This document shows, piece after piece, positions 30,653 through 39,489 of a stretch of DNA of 64,000 nt; the stretch's first letter is position 1; each line of letters begins with the position of its first letter. The notes beneath the pieces are model-generated. The model had not been told where the DNA came from. It ran no database searches and saw only the letters and a program-made list of their open reading frames with translations. Source of the DNA: QHXW01 sp035280425 (GTDB lineage Bacteria > Acidobacteriota > Terriglobia > Bryobacterales > Bryobacteraceae); the NCBI GenBank assembly GCA_035280425.1, contig DATEFW010000043.1, forward strand, positions 186,001 to 250,000. Direction: 5' to 3'. Both the position numbers and the translations under genes were made by a program.

Positions 30653-33187
30653 TCAGAATTTGTCGGGCCTGCCGCCTGCAATCGTGTAGACGACCTTGGT
30701 TTTCGGAATGTCGTCGGGATTGATGCGGAAAATGTCCTGAGAGAGGACGACCATGTCGGCGAGTTTGCCGGGCTCGAGCGTGCCTTTATCGCGCTCGGCG
30801 AATGCGGCGTAGGCGGCGGTCGAGGTATAAGCGCGGACGGCTTCCTCAACGGTGATTTTCTGGGCGGGCACCCAGCCTTTGGGATTTTTGCCGTCCAGGG
30901 TTTCACGGGTGACGGCGGCGTAGATGCCCAGGATGGGGGAAAGCGGGGCGACGGTCCAGTCGGAACCGAACGTCAGTTTTGCGCCGGAGTCGAGCAGCGA
31001 GCGGAAAGCGTACGTGGTCAGGATGCGCTGCGGACCGATGCGTTTTTCAGCCCAGCGGCCATCGTCGATGGCGTGATAGGGCTGCATGGACGCGATGACG
31101 CCGAGCTTGGCGAAGCGCGGGATGTCGGCGGCGAGCAGATGCTGGGCGTGCTCGATGCGGAAGCGGCGGTCGCGCGGGCCGTTCTCCTGAGCGACCTGCT
31201 TGAAATAATCGAGCAGGATGTGATTGGCTTTATCGCCGATGGCGTGCACGGAGCATTGAAGGCCGGCCGCATCGGCGTCATGGATGTTTTTTAGCAGCTT
31301 GCCTTCGGGCTGGTTGTCTTCGGCCATCAAGCCGCGCGTCGAGGGCGCGTCGTTATAAGGATCGAAGAAGAGCGCGGTGGTCGAGCCGAGCGAGCCATCC
31401 ATAAAGGCCTTGAGGCCGCCGAGACGCAGCCAGGAATCGCCGGGGGTGTGGCGCTCGACGAAATCGGCCTGGCGCTGCCACTGGCTCATGGGCGTGCGGG
31501 CGTAGACGCGAACGGTGAGGCGGCCGGTGTCGCGGAAGCGCTGGTAGACGCCGTACTGATCCCAGGAGGTGATGTCCTGAATGGAAGTGACGCCGTTACG
31601 CGCGGCTTCGGCGAGCGCGGCGTTGAGCGCTTCATCGTACTCGGCTTCGCTGGGCGCGGGGATGCGAGAGTAGACGAGGCTTTGCGCGGCATCTTTCAAA
31701 ACGCCGGTGGGCTCGCCGGTTTGGGGATCGCGCACGATGGTTCCGCCGGGAGGATCTTTGGTTTCGCCGGTGATCCCGGCAAGATGCAGCGCAACGGAAT
31801 TGGCGAGGCCCATGTGGCCATCGAGGCGTGTCACGAAGACGGGATTTTCGGGCGTATCGCGATCGATCCAGTCTTTGAGGGGCAGCGGCGCGCCGGGCCA
31901 AAGCTCGTGGTCCCAATCGCCACCGGTGATCCAGCGGTTTGGGCCGAGCTTGCGCGCCTGCTCGCGGATGTGGCGCTCGAATTCCTGGGGGGTGCGGGCA
32001 TCGCGCAGGTTGACGGAGAGCAACTGGAATCCGCCGTTGATGAAGTGAGTATGGTCATCGATGAAGCCGGGGAGCACGAGACGGCCCTCCAGATCGATGA
32101 CGCGAGTCGCGGGCGAGACGAGATTCTGAATTGCCGCGCGCGAACCGACGGCGATGAGGCGCTCCCCGCGCGAAGCAACCGCGTCGGCCCAGGGAGCTGA
32201 CGGATTACCGGTCCAGAAACGGCCGTTGACCAGCGCGAGGTCGGCTTTGGGCGCGGATTTGGAAAATTCCTGAGCCACCAGACGGGACACGAAGGGGATG
32301 ATGTCGGTCTGCTTACTATTGTCCACGGTGAAGGTGGCCAGGATGTACTCGGCGCCGTTGGGCAGCCGGATATAGGCGGAGTCGTGGCGCGCGTTGGTGG
32401 TCCAGCCGGCCTTGGAATAGTATTGCGATCCGGGCGGAAGAGTTTTGCCGGAGAAGGCGGTGGACTGGTCGTCGGGATCGTCGGATTTCGCGGCGGGGTT
32501 TCGGTGAAGCAGATTCATCATCTCGCGCGTGGAGGCGGCGGACGCGGCGCGGCCGGTTACGATTTCGTACCAGAGCCGCGAGACGGCATTGGTAGTGAGG
32601 CGGTTGCGATTTTCAAAATGCAGCCCGACGGACTGGCGCTCGCGGCCGTAGGGGCCGTCGCACCAGGTTTTCTGGTTGACGTTGATGTTTTCGTAGCCGA
32701 GCGCGGCGAAGTAGCGGTTGGCAAAATTGCGTTTATCGAGCCACTCGTGGAGCGCGTCTTCAGCGAGCTCGGGACCGGCGGTGGTGCCGGTGAGCGCGTC
32801 GACGACGTATTGGGTGGCGTCATTGTAGGAATCGACGATCATGTCGTGCAGCGCGCGCTCCAGCTCGGGAGTGCGGGCGAGGGCGCCGGAATCGAGCTGG
32901 TGGAACGTGGCGACGAGATAAAAAAGCTTGACGACGCTGGCGGGATAAGCGGCTTCGCCGCCGCGGTAATTCCCCCAGACGGGGCGGCCGCGATCGGCGA
33001 GATCGATGATGGTGATGGCGATCTTGTCTTTGGTCAAACCGCCTTTGGCGAAGCGATTCACGGCGGCAGAAACTGTGTCGGACGCGAGTTTGTCGAGGCG
33101 CGGAGAAGCCTGGAAGGCGGGCCGGTCCGCAGCTACGGCGGCGAGCGCGACAATAAACGCGGGAAGAGAGCGGAAAAATAGGTTCAT
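30653..33187 (-). CDS. Fusion of serine beta-lactamase-like domain and YtcJ-type amidohydrolase
   Basis: 844 residues from the ATG at 33187 (a GTG at 33205 is in frame). Signal peptide ~1-20. Residues ~30-310 form a class A beta-lactamase-like serine hydrolase: SVVK (Ser84-Lys87), SYN (120-122) in place of SDN, and KAG (259-261) in place of KTG. From ~314 a complete Amidohydro_3 domain begins (ADLALVNGRFWTGNP) with the metal-site HTH (379-381), GLKAFMDGSLGSTTALF, IEHAQHLL and FGSDWTVAPLSPILG. Each half looks intact and there is no frameshift. Family YtcJ enzymes usually begin with their own signal peptide; here the hydrolase domain takes that place. Probably periplasmic; substrate unknown. 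Confidence 0.85.
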   Translation of the reverse strand: MNLFFRSLPAFIVALAAVAADRPAFQASPRLDKLASDTVSAAVNRFAKGGLTKDKIAITIIDLADRGRPVWGNYRGGEAAYPASVVKLFYLVATFHQLDSGALARTPELERALHDMIVDSYNDATQYVVDALTGTTAGPELAEDALHEWLDKRNFANRYFAALGYENINVNQKTWCDGPYGRERQSVGLHFENRNRLTTNAVSRLWYEIVTGRAASAASTREMMNLLHRNPAAKSDDPDDQSTAFSGKTLPPGSQYYSKAGWTTNARHDSAYIRLPNGAEYILATFTVDNSKQTDIIPFVSRLVAQEFSKSAPKADLALVNGRFWTGNPSAPWADAVASRGERLIAVGSRAAIQNLVSPATRVIDLEGRLVLPGFIDDHTHFINGGFQLLSVNLRDARTPQEFERHIREQARKLGPNRWITGGDWDHELWPGAPLPLKDWIDRDTPENPVFVTRLDGHMGLANSVALHLAGITGETKDPPGGTIVRDPQTGEPTGVLKDAAQSLVYSRIPAPSEAEYDEALNAALAEAARNGVTSIQDITSWDQYGVYQRFRDTGRLTVRVYARTPMSQWQRQADFVERHTPGDSWLRLGGLKAFMDGSLGSTTALFFDPYNDAPSTRGLMAEDNQPEGKLLKNIHDADAAGLQCSVHAIGDKANHILLDYFKQVAQENGPRDRRFRIEHAQHLLAADIPRFAKLGVIASMQPYHAIDDGRWAEKRIGPQRILTTYAFRSLLDSGAKLTFGSDWTVAPLSPILGIYAAVTRETLDGKNPKGWVPAQKITVEEAVRAYTSTAAYAAFAERDKGTLEPGKLADMVVLSQDIFRINPDDIPKTKVVYTIAGGRPDKF

Positions 33188-33220
33188 CGGCGCACATTTT
33201 CCCACGATAGGATGTTGTCT

Positions 33221-34108
33221 ATGAAACTATCGCGAAGAAGTTTTCTGGCCGCGGCTGCGGGGGCGGCGGCAAACCGGGTCTATGCGGCGGAAACGGTCAT
33301 CGATATTCATCAGCATACTAATTACGCCGGGCGCACAGACGACGTGCTGGTGGCGCATCAGCACACCATGGGGATTACGCGGACGGTGCTGCTGCCGGCG
33401 GGATCGAAATACGGGCTGGCGGCGGGATGCGGCGGCAACGATACGGTGGTGGCGCTGGCGAAGCGGTACCCGGACGAGTTCGTGTATTTCGCCAATGAAG
33501 TGGCGGACCTGCCGGAAGCGCCGAAGGTGATTGAGAAGTATCTGAAGATGGGGGCGATCGGAATCGGCGAGCAGAAATTTCATGTGGAATGCGACTCGCC
33601 GGCGATTCACACGATCGCGGAAGTGGCGGAGGAATTCCAGGTACCGGTGCTGATGCACTTTCAGCACGGCGAATACAACATGGGGATCGAGCGTTTTCAC
33701 ACGGTGCTCGCAAAGCATCCGCGCGTGAATTTCATCGGGCACGCGCAGACGTGGTGGGGCAATATCGACCGGAATCACGATCAGACGGTGATGTATCCGA
33801 AGACCAAGGTGACGCCGGGCGGAATCACGGACCGGCTGCTTTCGGATTACGCGAATATGTTCGGCGATCTTTCGGCGAACTCGGGATTGAATTCGCTATT
33901 GCGGGACGAAGAACAGGCGCGCGGGTTTCTGGAGCGGCATCAGGACAAGCTGCTCTACGGCAGCGACTGTGACGACCGGGTGGGCGAGGGAGAAAAGTGC
34001 AGCGGTTCGCAGTGTCTGGCGGCCATCCGGCGCCTCGCGCCGAACGACACGGTGATCCGCAAGCTGTTTTACCAGAACGCGTCGCGGGTGCTGAAAATCA
34101 AGGTATGA
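33221..34108 (+). CDS. Tat-exported amidohydrolase-family metal-dependent hydrolase
   Basis: 295 residues from the ATG at 33221, chosen over ATG 33212 for the AGGA upstream and the clean Tat signal (KLSRRSFLAAAAGAAANRVY). The TIM-barrel starts at VIDIHQHTN, with further candidate metal ligands in VPVLMHFQHGEYN, RVNFIGHAQTWWGN and LLYGSDCDD. The layout resembles amidohydrolase_2-type decarboxylases and hydrolases. It diverges from the fusion gene (33 bp between starts), so the two exported amidohydrolase-type enzymes may share control. Substrate unknown. Confidence 0.85.
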   Translation: MKLSRRSFLAAAAGAAANRVYAAETVIDIHQHTNYAGRTDDVLVAHQHTMGITRTVLLPAGSKYGLAAGCGGNDTVVALAKRYPDEFVYFANEVADLPEAPKVIEKYLKMGAIGIGEQKFHVECDSPAIHTIAEVAEEFQVPVLMHFQHGEYNMGIERFHTVLAKHPRVNFIGHAQTWWGNIDRNHDQTVMYPKTKVTPGGITDRLLSDYANMFGDLSANSGLNSLLRDEEQARGFLERHQDKLLYGSDCDDRVGEGEKCSGSQCLAAIRRLAPNDTVIRKLFYQNASRVLKIKV

Positions 34109-34117
34109 AGCGGGCGG

Positions 34118-34507
34118 CTACCGGGACGCGCTGGCGCCCGATTTTTCGCGGCTCAGCTTGACCTTCCCGACAATCTCGCCTTCATCGGCAGTGCCCTTCA
34201 TTTCGCCTTCCAGGCGATCGTTGACCAGAGTCAGGGTGAACTTCCAGGGGGTGTTGGTTTCAGTGGAGATCACTTCGAAAGAGACTTTAGCGCCTTCGAC
34301 CTTGCCGTTGCGGATAGTGGCTTCGTCGCCCTGACCGGCGCGGCCCATTTTGCCGGAGAGAACATCGGCTTTTTGAACCAGCTCGACTTCGACGGGGGTG
34401 GAGGAGCCGGAATCTTCAATATCGATGGTGCCGGACCATTTCCCGGAGATGTCGGCACCGCACAGCGCCAGCGCAAGGCATGGCAGCAGCAAAAAAGCGT
34501 TCTTCAT
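34118..34507 (-). CDS. Small exported protein of unknown function
   Basis: 129 residues from the ATG at 34507 (GAAGGTTGGG upstream). Signal peptide MKNAFLLLPCLALALCGA; the Cys before GA might be a lipobox, but the +1 position does not fit well. The mature part is a small beta-barrel-like sequence: ISGKWSGTIDIEDSGS, VEVELVQKADVLSGKMG, then FTLTLVNDRLEGEMKGTADE. This pattern (D/GKW-G, LTL ... LEG) recurs in many acidobacterial short secreted proteins annotated only as hypothetical. It converges on the amidohydrolase gene with a 9-bp gap. Confidence 0.7.
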   Translation of the reverse strand: MKNAFLLLPCLALALCGADISGKWSGTIDIEDSGSSTPVEVELVQKADVLSGKMGRAGQGDEATIRNGKVEGAKVSFEVISTETNTPWKFTLTLVNDRLEGEMKGTADEGEIVGKVKLSREKSGASASR

Positions 34508-34648
34508 AACCCAACCTTCCAACGCGCGCTCGATTTAACGGATATCATACACCGGAATTTTGCGGGTGTGCGGGGCATGGCCTCGCGGGCATGAGAGGGG
34601 CGGGTAGCGGTCATTTTTCGTACGGCGTGCGATACCATAGCGGAGTCC

Positions 34649-35683
34649 ATGAAGGGGAAATTTCGTGTCGGCATCACGCCAGATTTTTATACGGACGCCA
34701 AGGGATATTTCGAAGGGCCGGTGGAGGAGGTGTTCGGGCCGGCCGCAGGCGTCGAGTACAGCGCGATGGCGCCGCTGCCCGGCAACGTCGCGACGCCCGA
34801 GGCGCTCAACCAGTTCGATGGCCTGGTGGTGCTGACGACGACGATCAACGCGGCGAGTTTAAAAGGCGTGGAGCGGCTGGCTATCGTGGCGCGCTGGGGC
34901 GTGGGCTATGACCGGATCGAGGTGCCGGCGCTGACGGAAGCGGACGTCGTGCTTTCGATTACGCCTGACGGCGTGCGCGTGCCGGTGGCGGAGGCGATCC
35001 TGACGTTTGCGTTTGCGCTCTCGAAGAATGTGTTCCGCATGGACCGCATGACGCGGGCGGGAAAATGGCGGAACGAGATGGCCGGGTTGAACGGCGATGT
35101 GCGCGGCAGCGTGCTGGGGTCGGTGGGGTGCGGCAATATTGCGCGCACGCTGTTTTCCATGGCGCGGCCGCTGGGGTTTCGGAGGCTGGTGGCTTGCGAT
35201 CCGTTTGTGAAGCAGGAGCAGGTGAAGGAGCTGGGCGTCGAGCTGGTGGACATGGACACGGTGTTCCGCGAAAGCGATTTCGTGACGGTGAACACGTTTC
35301 TGGACGACTCGACGCGGAATCTGGTGGGCGAACGCCATTTCCGGCTGATGAAGCCGACGGCGTATTTCATCAACACGGCGCGCGGCGGGATTGTGGAGCA
35401 CGCGGGGCTGGTGAAGGCGCTCAAAGAAAGATGGATTGCGGGCGCGGGCATCGATGTGTTTCCGACGGAGCCGCCGCCCAAAAACGATCCGCTGTTCGAG
35501 CTGGACAACGTGATCCTGGCGCCGCACGCGCTGGCCTGGACGAAGAACATCATGCATGACAATGGCGTGGAGGCATGCGGGCACGTGCTGAAGATTGCGT
35601 CGGGCGAGATTCCGGCGAGCGTGGTGAACCGGGAAGTGCTCGAACGGCCGGGATTCCGCAGAAAGCTGGAGCGATACCGATGA
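34649..35683 (+). CDS. D-isomer-specific 2-hydroxyacid dehydrogenase
   Basis: 344 residues. NAD-binding core GSVGCGNIARTLFSMA near residue 152, with Asp in VACDPFV as the dinucleotide acid; catalytic residues are seen in NTARGGIVEH (Arg) and GAGIDVFPTEPP (Glu), and the His in LAPHALAWT. The TPDGVRVPVAEAILTF segment is also family-typical. It would interconvert a 2-oxoacid and its D-2-hydroxyacid. Its stop overlaps the start of the HpcH-type aldolase gene in ATGA, so the two probably act in one pathway on a sugar acid or 2-oxoacid. Confidence 0.88.
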   Translation: MKGKFRVGITPDFYTDAKGYFEGPVEEVFGPAAGVEYSAMAPLPGNVATPEALNQFDGLVVLTTTINAASLKGVERLAIVARWGVGYDRIEVPALTEADVVLSITPDGVRVPVAEAILTFAFALSKNVFRMDRMTRAGKWRNEMAGLNGDVRGSVLGSVGCGNIARTLFSMARPLGFRRLVACDPFVKQEQVKELGVELVDMDTVFRESDFVTVNTFLDDSTRNLVGERHFRLMKPTAYFINTARGGIVEHAGLVKALKERWIAGAGIDVFPTEPPPKNDPLFELDNVILAPHALAWTKNIMHDNGVEACGHVLKIASGEIPASVVNREVLERPGFRRKLERYR

Positions 35684-36471
35684 AGGCGAACCGTTTCAAA
35701 GAAGTGGTGAAAGCGGGACAGATTCCTCTGGGCACGATGGTCTGGGAGTTCGGCACGCGCGGGATGCCGAAGATTCTGGAAGCGGCGGGCGTGGATTTCG
35801 TGATGATCGATATGGAGCACTCGACTTTCGACGGCGAGCGGGTGGCGGACCTGCTGGCACTGCTGAAAGCTACGCCGATTGCGCCGTTCGTGCGTGTGCC
35901 GCAGCGGCTGTATCATTTTCTGGCGCGCGCAATGGACGCGGGCGCGCTGGGAGCGATGGTGGCGAACGTGGAAACTCCGGAGCAGGCGCGGGAGATTGTG
36001 GACGCGGTGAAGTATGCGCCGATGGGCAAGCGCGGGGTGGGACTGGGCTCGGCGCACACGGACTACGTAGTGCCGAATCCGGCGGAGTACTTTCGTGAGG
36101 CGAACGAAAATACAACGGTCATTACGATGATCGAATCGCCCGCGGGAGTGCGGAACGCGGACGCGATCGCGGCGGTGAACGGAGTAGACGTGCTGTGGGT
36201 GGGGCATTTCGATCTGACGCAGGCCATGGGGATTCCGGCGGAGTTTCATCATCCGGATTTCCTGGAAGCGATAAGCAAGGTGGTTGCGGCCGCGCGGAAT
36301 CACGGGAAAGTAGCAGCCATCAATCCAAGCACGCCCGAGCAGGCCGAGGAATGGATTGCCACGGGATTTCGAGCGATCTCGTGGGGGAACGACACGACGA
36401 TTTATCGCAATGCACTTTCGCAGGCGATTCAGACGCTGCGGCGGCGCGTGGCTGCCGCGGGCGCATCGTAG
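35680..36471 (+). CDS. HpcH/HpaI family aldolase
   Basis: 263 residues from the ATG at 35680 that overlaps the dehydrogenase stop (ATGA); the frame is open upstream to 35575 but inside the previous gene. TIM-barrel landmarks: FVMIDMEHSTFDG near the N-terminus (general base His), VRVPQRLYHFLARAMDAGAL, VITMIESPAGVRNADAIAAV (metal-binding Glu) and DVLWVGHFDLTQAMGIP (metal Asp). These metal-dependent class II enzymes cleave 4-hydroxy-2-oxoacids to pyruvate and an aldehyde. With the upstream dehydrogenase, this suggests a sugar-acid or aromatic degradation step; the substrate is not identifiable. Confidence 0.9.
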   Translation: MKANRFKEVVKAGQIPLGTMVWEFGTRGMPKILEAAGVDFVMIDMEHSTFDGERVADLLALLKATPIAPFVRVPQRLYHFLARAMDAGALGAMVANVETPEQAREIVDAVKYAPMGKRGVGLGSAHTDYVVPNPAEYFREANENTTVITMIESPAGVRNADAIAAVNGVDVLWVGHFDLTQAMGIPAEFHHPDFLEAISKVVAAARNHGKVAAINPSTPEQAEEWIATGFRAISWGNDTTIYRNALSQAIQTLRRRVAAAGAS

Positions 36472-36505
36472 GCGCGTATCATGAAATCGGGGGTGGAAAG
36501 CTACA

Positions 36506-38188
36506 ATGCCGGCCCTGGACGTCCTGACGCCCACTGAAATTCGAGCGCCGCGCGGCACGAAAATCCGCTGTAAAGGCTGGAAGCAGGAAGCGGCGCTGCG
36601 CATGCTCATGAACAATCTCGATCCGGAGGTCGCGGAGCGGCCCGAGGACCTGGTGGTTTACGGCGGCTCGGGCAAAGCGGCACGCGACTGGCCGGCGTTT
36701 CACGCGATCGTGCGGGAACTGGAAGCGCTGGGAAATGACGAAACGCTGCTGGTGCAATCGGGCAAGCCGGTCGGGGTGTTTCGCACGCACGAAGAAGCGC
36801 CGCGGGTGCTGATCGCGAATTCGAACCTGGTGGGGCACTGGTCGAACTGGGATGAATTCCGCGCGCTCGAAAAGCTCGGGCTGATCATGTACGGGCAGAT
36901 GACGGCGGGGAGCTGGATTTACATCGGCTCGCAGGGCATTCTGCAAGGGACGTTCGAGACGTTTTCGGCGGCGGCACGGAAACATTTCGAGGGATCGCTT
37001 GCGGGAAAGCTGGTGGTGACGGGCGGCATGGGCGGTATGGGCGGTGCGCAGCCGCTGGCCGCGACGATGAACGGCGCGGCGATCCTGTGCGTGGAGGCGG
37101 ATGCACGGCGGATCGAGCGGCGGATCGAGACCGGTTATTGCGACCGGCGGGCGCGCGATCTAGATGAGGCGCTCAAGATTTTGCGCGGCGCGGCGGCGGA
37201 AAAACGTGCGCTGTCGGTGGGGCTCGAGGGGAATTGCGCCGAAGTGCTGCCGGAGCTGGTGCGGCGCGGCATCGTACCCGATCTGCTGACGGACCAGACC
37301 AGCGCGCACGATCCGTTGAACGGCTACATCCCGGCGGGTTATTCGGTCGAGGCCGCGGCCAAGCTGCGGGCAGCGGATCCAAAACGGTATGTCGAGCGCG
37401 CGCTCGATTCGATTGCGTTGCATGTGGGCGCGATGCTCGAGCTCAAAAAGCGCGGGGCGGTGGCGTTCGATTACGGCAACAACATCCGGCGCATGGCGGC
37501 GGATCGCGGGGTGAGCGATGCGTTCTCGATTCCCGGCTTCGTGCCGGAATACATCCGGCCGCTGTTCGCCGAGGGACGCGGGCCGTTCCGGTGGGTAGCG
37601 CTTTCCGGGAACGCGGCCGATATTGCGGCGACCGACGAGCTGATCTGCCGGCTGTTTCCGGAAAATCAGAGCCTGATGCGGTGGATCTCGCTGGCCCGCA
37701 AACGGGTGCATTTCCAAGGGCTGCCGGCGCGAATCTGCTGGCTGGGATACGGCGAGCGGGCGCGATTCGCTCTGGAGATGAACCAGCTCGTAGCGAACGG
37801 GCGGATTCAAGCGCCGATTGTGATCGGACGCGATCATCTGGACTGCGGCTCGGTGGCTTCGCCGTATCGCGAAACTGAAGGCATGCCGGACGGCAGCGAC
37901 GCCATTGCGGACTGGCCGATTCTGAATGCGCTGCTCAATACGGCCGCGGGCGCGAGCTGGGTTTCGGTGCACAACGGCGGGGGCGTGGGCATCGGATACT
38001 CACAGCATGCCGGGCAGGTGATTGTGGCGGATGGAACGGCGTCGGCGGCGCGATGTCTCGAGCGCGTGCTCACGTGCGACCCGGGAATCGGCGTGCTGCG
38101 GCATGTGGATGCAGGATATGAACCGGCCATCCGATTTGCGCAGAACGCCGGCCTGCGCGCTCCTATGCGAGAATCTCCGCGAAAATGA
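36506..38188 (+). CDS. hutU: Urocanate hydratase
   Basis: 560 residues, the usual length (about 555). Converts urocanate to 4-imidazolone-5-propanoate in the second step of histidine degradation, using tightly bound NAD+. Family landmarks: PRGTKIRCKGWKQEAALRML at the N-terminus, VYGGSGKAARDW, GTFETFSAAARKHF, the Gly-rich NAD-binding stretch VTGGMGGMGGAQPLAAT, DQTSAHDPLNGYIPAGY and HNGGGVGIGYSQHAGQVIVA near the C-terminus. First gene of hutU-hutI-hutG; the hutI start overlaps its stop (ATGA). Confidence 0.96.
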   Translation: MPALDVLTPTEIRAPRGTKIRCKGWKQEAALRMLMNNLDPEVAERPEDLVVYGGSGKAARDWPAFHAIVRELEALGNDETLLVQSGKPVGVFRTHEEAPRVLIANSNLVGHWSNWDEFRALEKLGLIMYGQMTAGSWIYIGSQGILQGTFETFSAAARKHFEGSLAGKLVVTGGMGGMGGAQPLAATMNGAAILCVEADARRIERRIETGYCDRRARDLDEALKILRGAAAEKRALSVGLEGNCAEVLPELVRRGIVPDLLTDQTSAHDPLNGYIPAGYSVEAAAKLRAADPKRYVERALDSIALHVGAMLELKKRGAVAFDYGNNIRRMAADRGVSDAFSIPGFVPEYIRPLFAEGRGPFRWVALSGNAADIAATDELICRLFPENQSLMRWISLARKRVHFQGLPARICWLGYGERARFALEMNQLVANGRIQAPIVIGRDHLDCGSVASPYRETEGMPDGSDAIADWPILNALLNTAAGASWVSVHNGGGVGIGYSQHAGQVIVADGTASAARCLERVLTCDPGIGVLRHVDAGYEPAIRFAQNAGLRAPMRESPRK

Positions 38189-39489
38189 ATGAATCGCTGC
38201 TCGTCCGCCGCGCGGGCCAGTTGCTCACGCTGCGTGGTCCGGAGGGCCCCCGCCGTGGCGCCGCTCTTGCCGATCTTGGGTTGATTCGTGACGGCGCGGT
38301 GCTGATCCGGGGAGAACTGATTGCTGCGGTAGGCAACCCTGAGGACGTGGAAAGGCTCGCCGCCGAAGCAGGCGACGTGCGCGAGATCGATGCCGCGGGG
38401 CGGGTGGTTATGCCCGGTTTCGTCGACAGCCACACGCACCTCGTCTACGGGACGCCCCGGCTGGTCGATTATGAGATGCGCCTGCGAGGCGCGGACTACC
38501 ACCAGATTGGAGAAGCGGGCGGCGGGATTCAATCGAGCGTGCGGGCGGTGCGCGCGGCGGCTCCGGAAATGCTCGAGGCCCAGACGCGGCATGCGATCGA
38601 GAATTTTGCCCGGCACGGCACGACGACGATCGAGGCGAAATCGGGATACGGGCTGGACGAAATCGGCGAGATGAAGACGCTGGTGGTGCTCGCAGCGGTC
38701 GATGGCCAGCCGCTCGACATTGTGCCGACCTACCTGGGGGCGCACCTGGTTCCGCCGGAGCACGCCGGCAACGCCGATGCTTATATCGACTGGATCTGCG
38801 CGGAGATGCTGCCGCGCATCCGGCGCCAGCGGCTGGCTGCGTTTGCGGATGTTTACTGCGATCGCGGCGCATTTACGGTCGCACAGGCGCGGAGGTACCT
38901 CGAGGCCGCGCGCGATTTCGAATTCGAGCTGAAAATTCACGCCGAGCAATTTACCCGTGCCGGGGCGGTCGAGATGGCGGTGGAACTGGGGGCAGTAAGC
39001 GCGGATCACCTGGAGCAGGCCGATGAAGCCGATGCCGCGATGCTGGGGCAGTCTGGAACTATCGCGACGCTGCTGCCCGGTTCCGTGTTTCATCTCGGCC
39101 TCGAGCGGTATGCCCCGGCGCGAATGCTGATCGAACAAGGCGCGGCCGTGGCACTGGCCACCGACTTCAATCCCGGCACCAGCCCGACGTGCAGCATGCC
39201 GATGATCCTTTCGCTGGCCTGCGCGCAGATGCGCATGTCTCCCGCGGAGGCTATTTCAGCCGCAACCATTAATGGCGCACATGCAGTGCGCCGGGCCGAG
39301 CGTATCGGTTCGCTTGAAGCCGGCAAGCAGGCGGACGTGATTATTCTCGATGCGCAGGATTATCGCGAGCTTCCCTATTATTTCGGCATGAACCTGGTGG
39401 CGGTAACGATAAAGAGCGGCGTGGTGATTTACGAATCAGGAGCTGTTGCTACCGGCACACCGAAGGAGAGCGCGGCTGATGCCCGATGA
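38185..39489 (+). CDS. hutI: Imidazolonepropionase
   Basis: 434 residues, slightly longer than the usual 405. Hydrolyses imidazolonepropionate to N-formimidoyl-L-glutamate. Amidohydrolase metal site: PGFVDSHTHLVYGTP (HTH), KIHAEQF (His), SADHLEQAD (His) and ATDFNPGTSPTCSMP (Asp). RHGTTTIEAKSGYGLD is the family's substrate-loop segment. The start overlaps the hutU stop; the hutG ATG lies inside its last 11 bases with AAGGAGAG upstream. Confidence 0.96.
   Translation: MNESLLVRRAGQLLTLRGPEGPRRGAALADLGLIRDGAVLIRGELIAAVGNPEDVERLAAEAGDVREIDAAGRVVMPGFVDSHTHLVYGTPRLVDYEMRLRGADYHQIGEAGGGIQSSVRAVRAAAPEMLEAQTRHAIENFARHGTTTIEAKSGYGLDEIGEMKTLVVLAAVDGQPLDIVPTYLGAHLVPPEHAGNADAYIDWICAEMLPRIRRQRLAAFADVYCDRGAFTVAQARRYLEAARDFEFELKIHAEQFTRAGAVEMAVELGAVSADHLEQADEADAAMLGQSGTIATLLPGSVFHLGLERYAPARMLIEQGAAVALATDFNPGTSPTCSMPMILSLACAQMRMSPAEAISAATINGAHAVRRAERIGSLEAGKQADVIILDAQDYRELPYYFGMNLVAVTIKSGVVIYESGAVATGTPKESAADAR

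Noticed and set aside
34906..36615. 569-codon minus-strand frame across the dehydrogenase and aldolase genes
   Set aside because: Extremely rich in Arg and His, no recognisable motif, and fully covered by two genes with clear active sites on the plus strand.
37834..39138. 434-codon minus-strand frame across hutU and hutI
   Set aside because: Antisense to conserved active-site regions of two well recognised enzymes; composition is that of a shadow frame.
38185..39489. Possibility that the hutI product is an ordinary dihydroorotase-type amidohydrolase
   Set aside because: The AKSGYG segment and position between hutU and hutG are specific to imidazolonepropionase.
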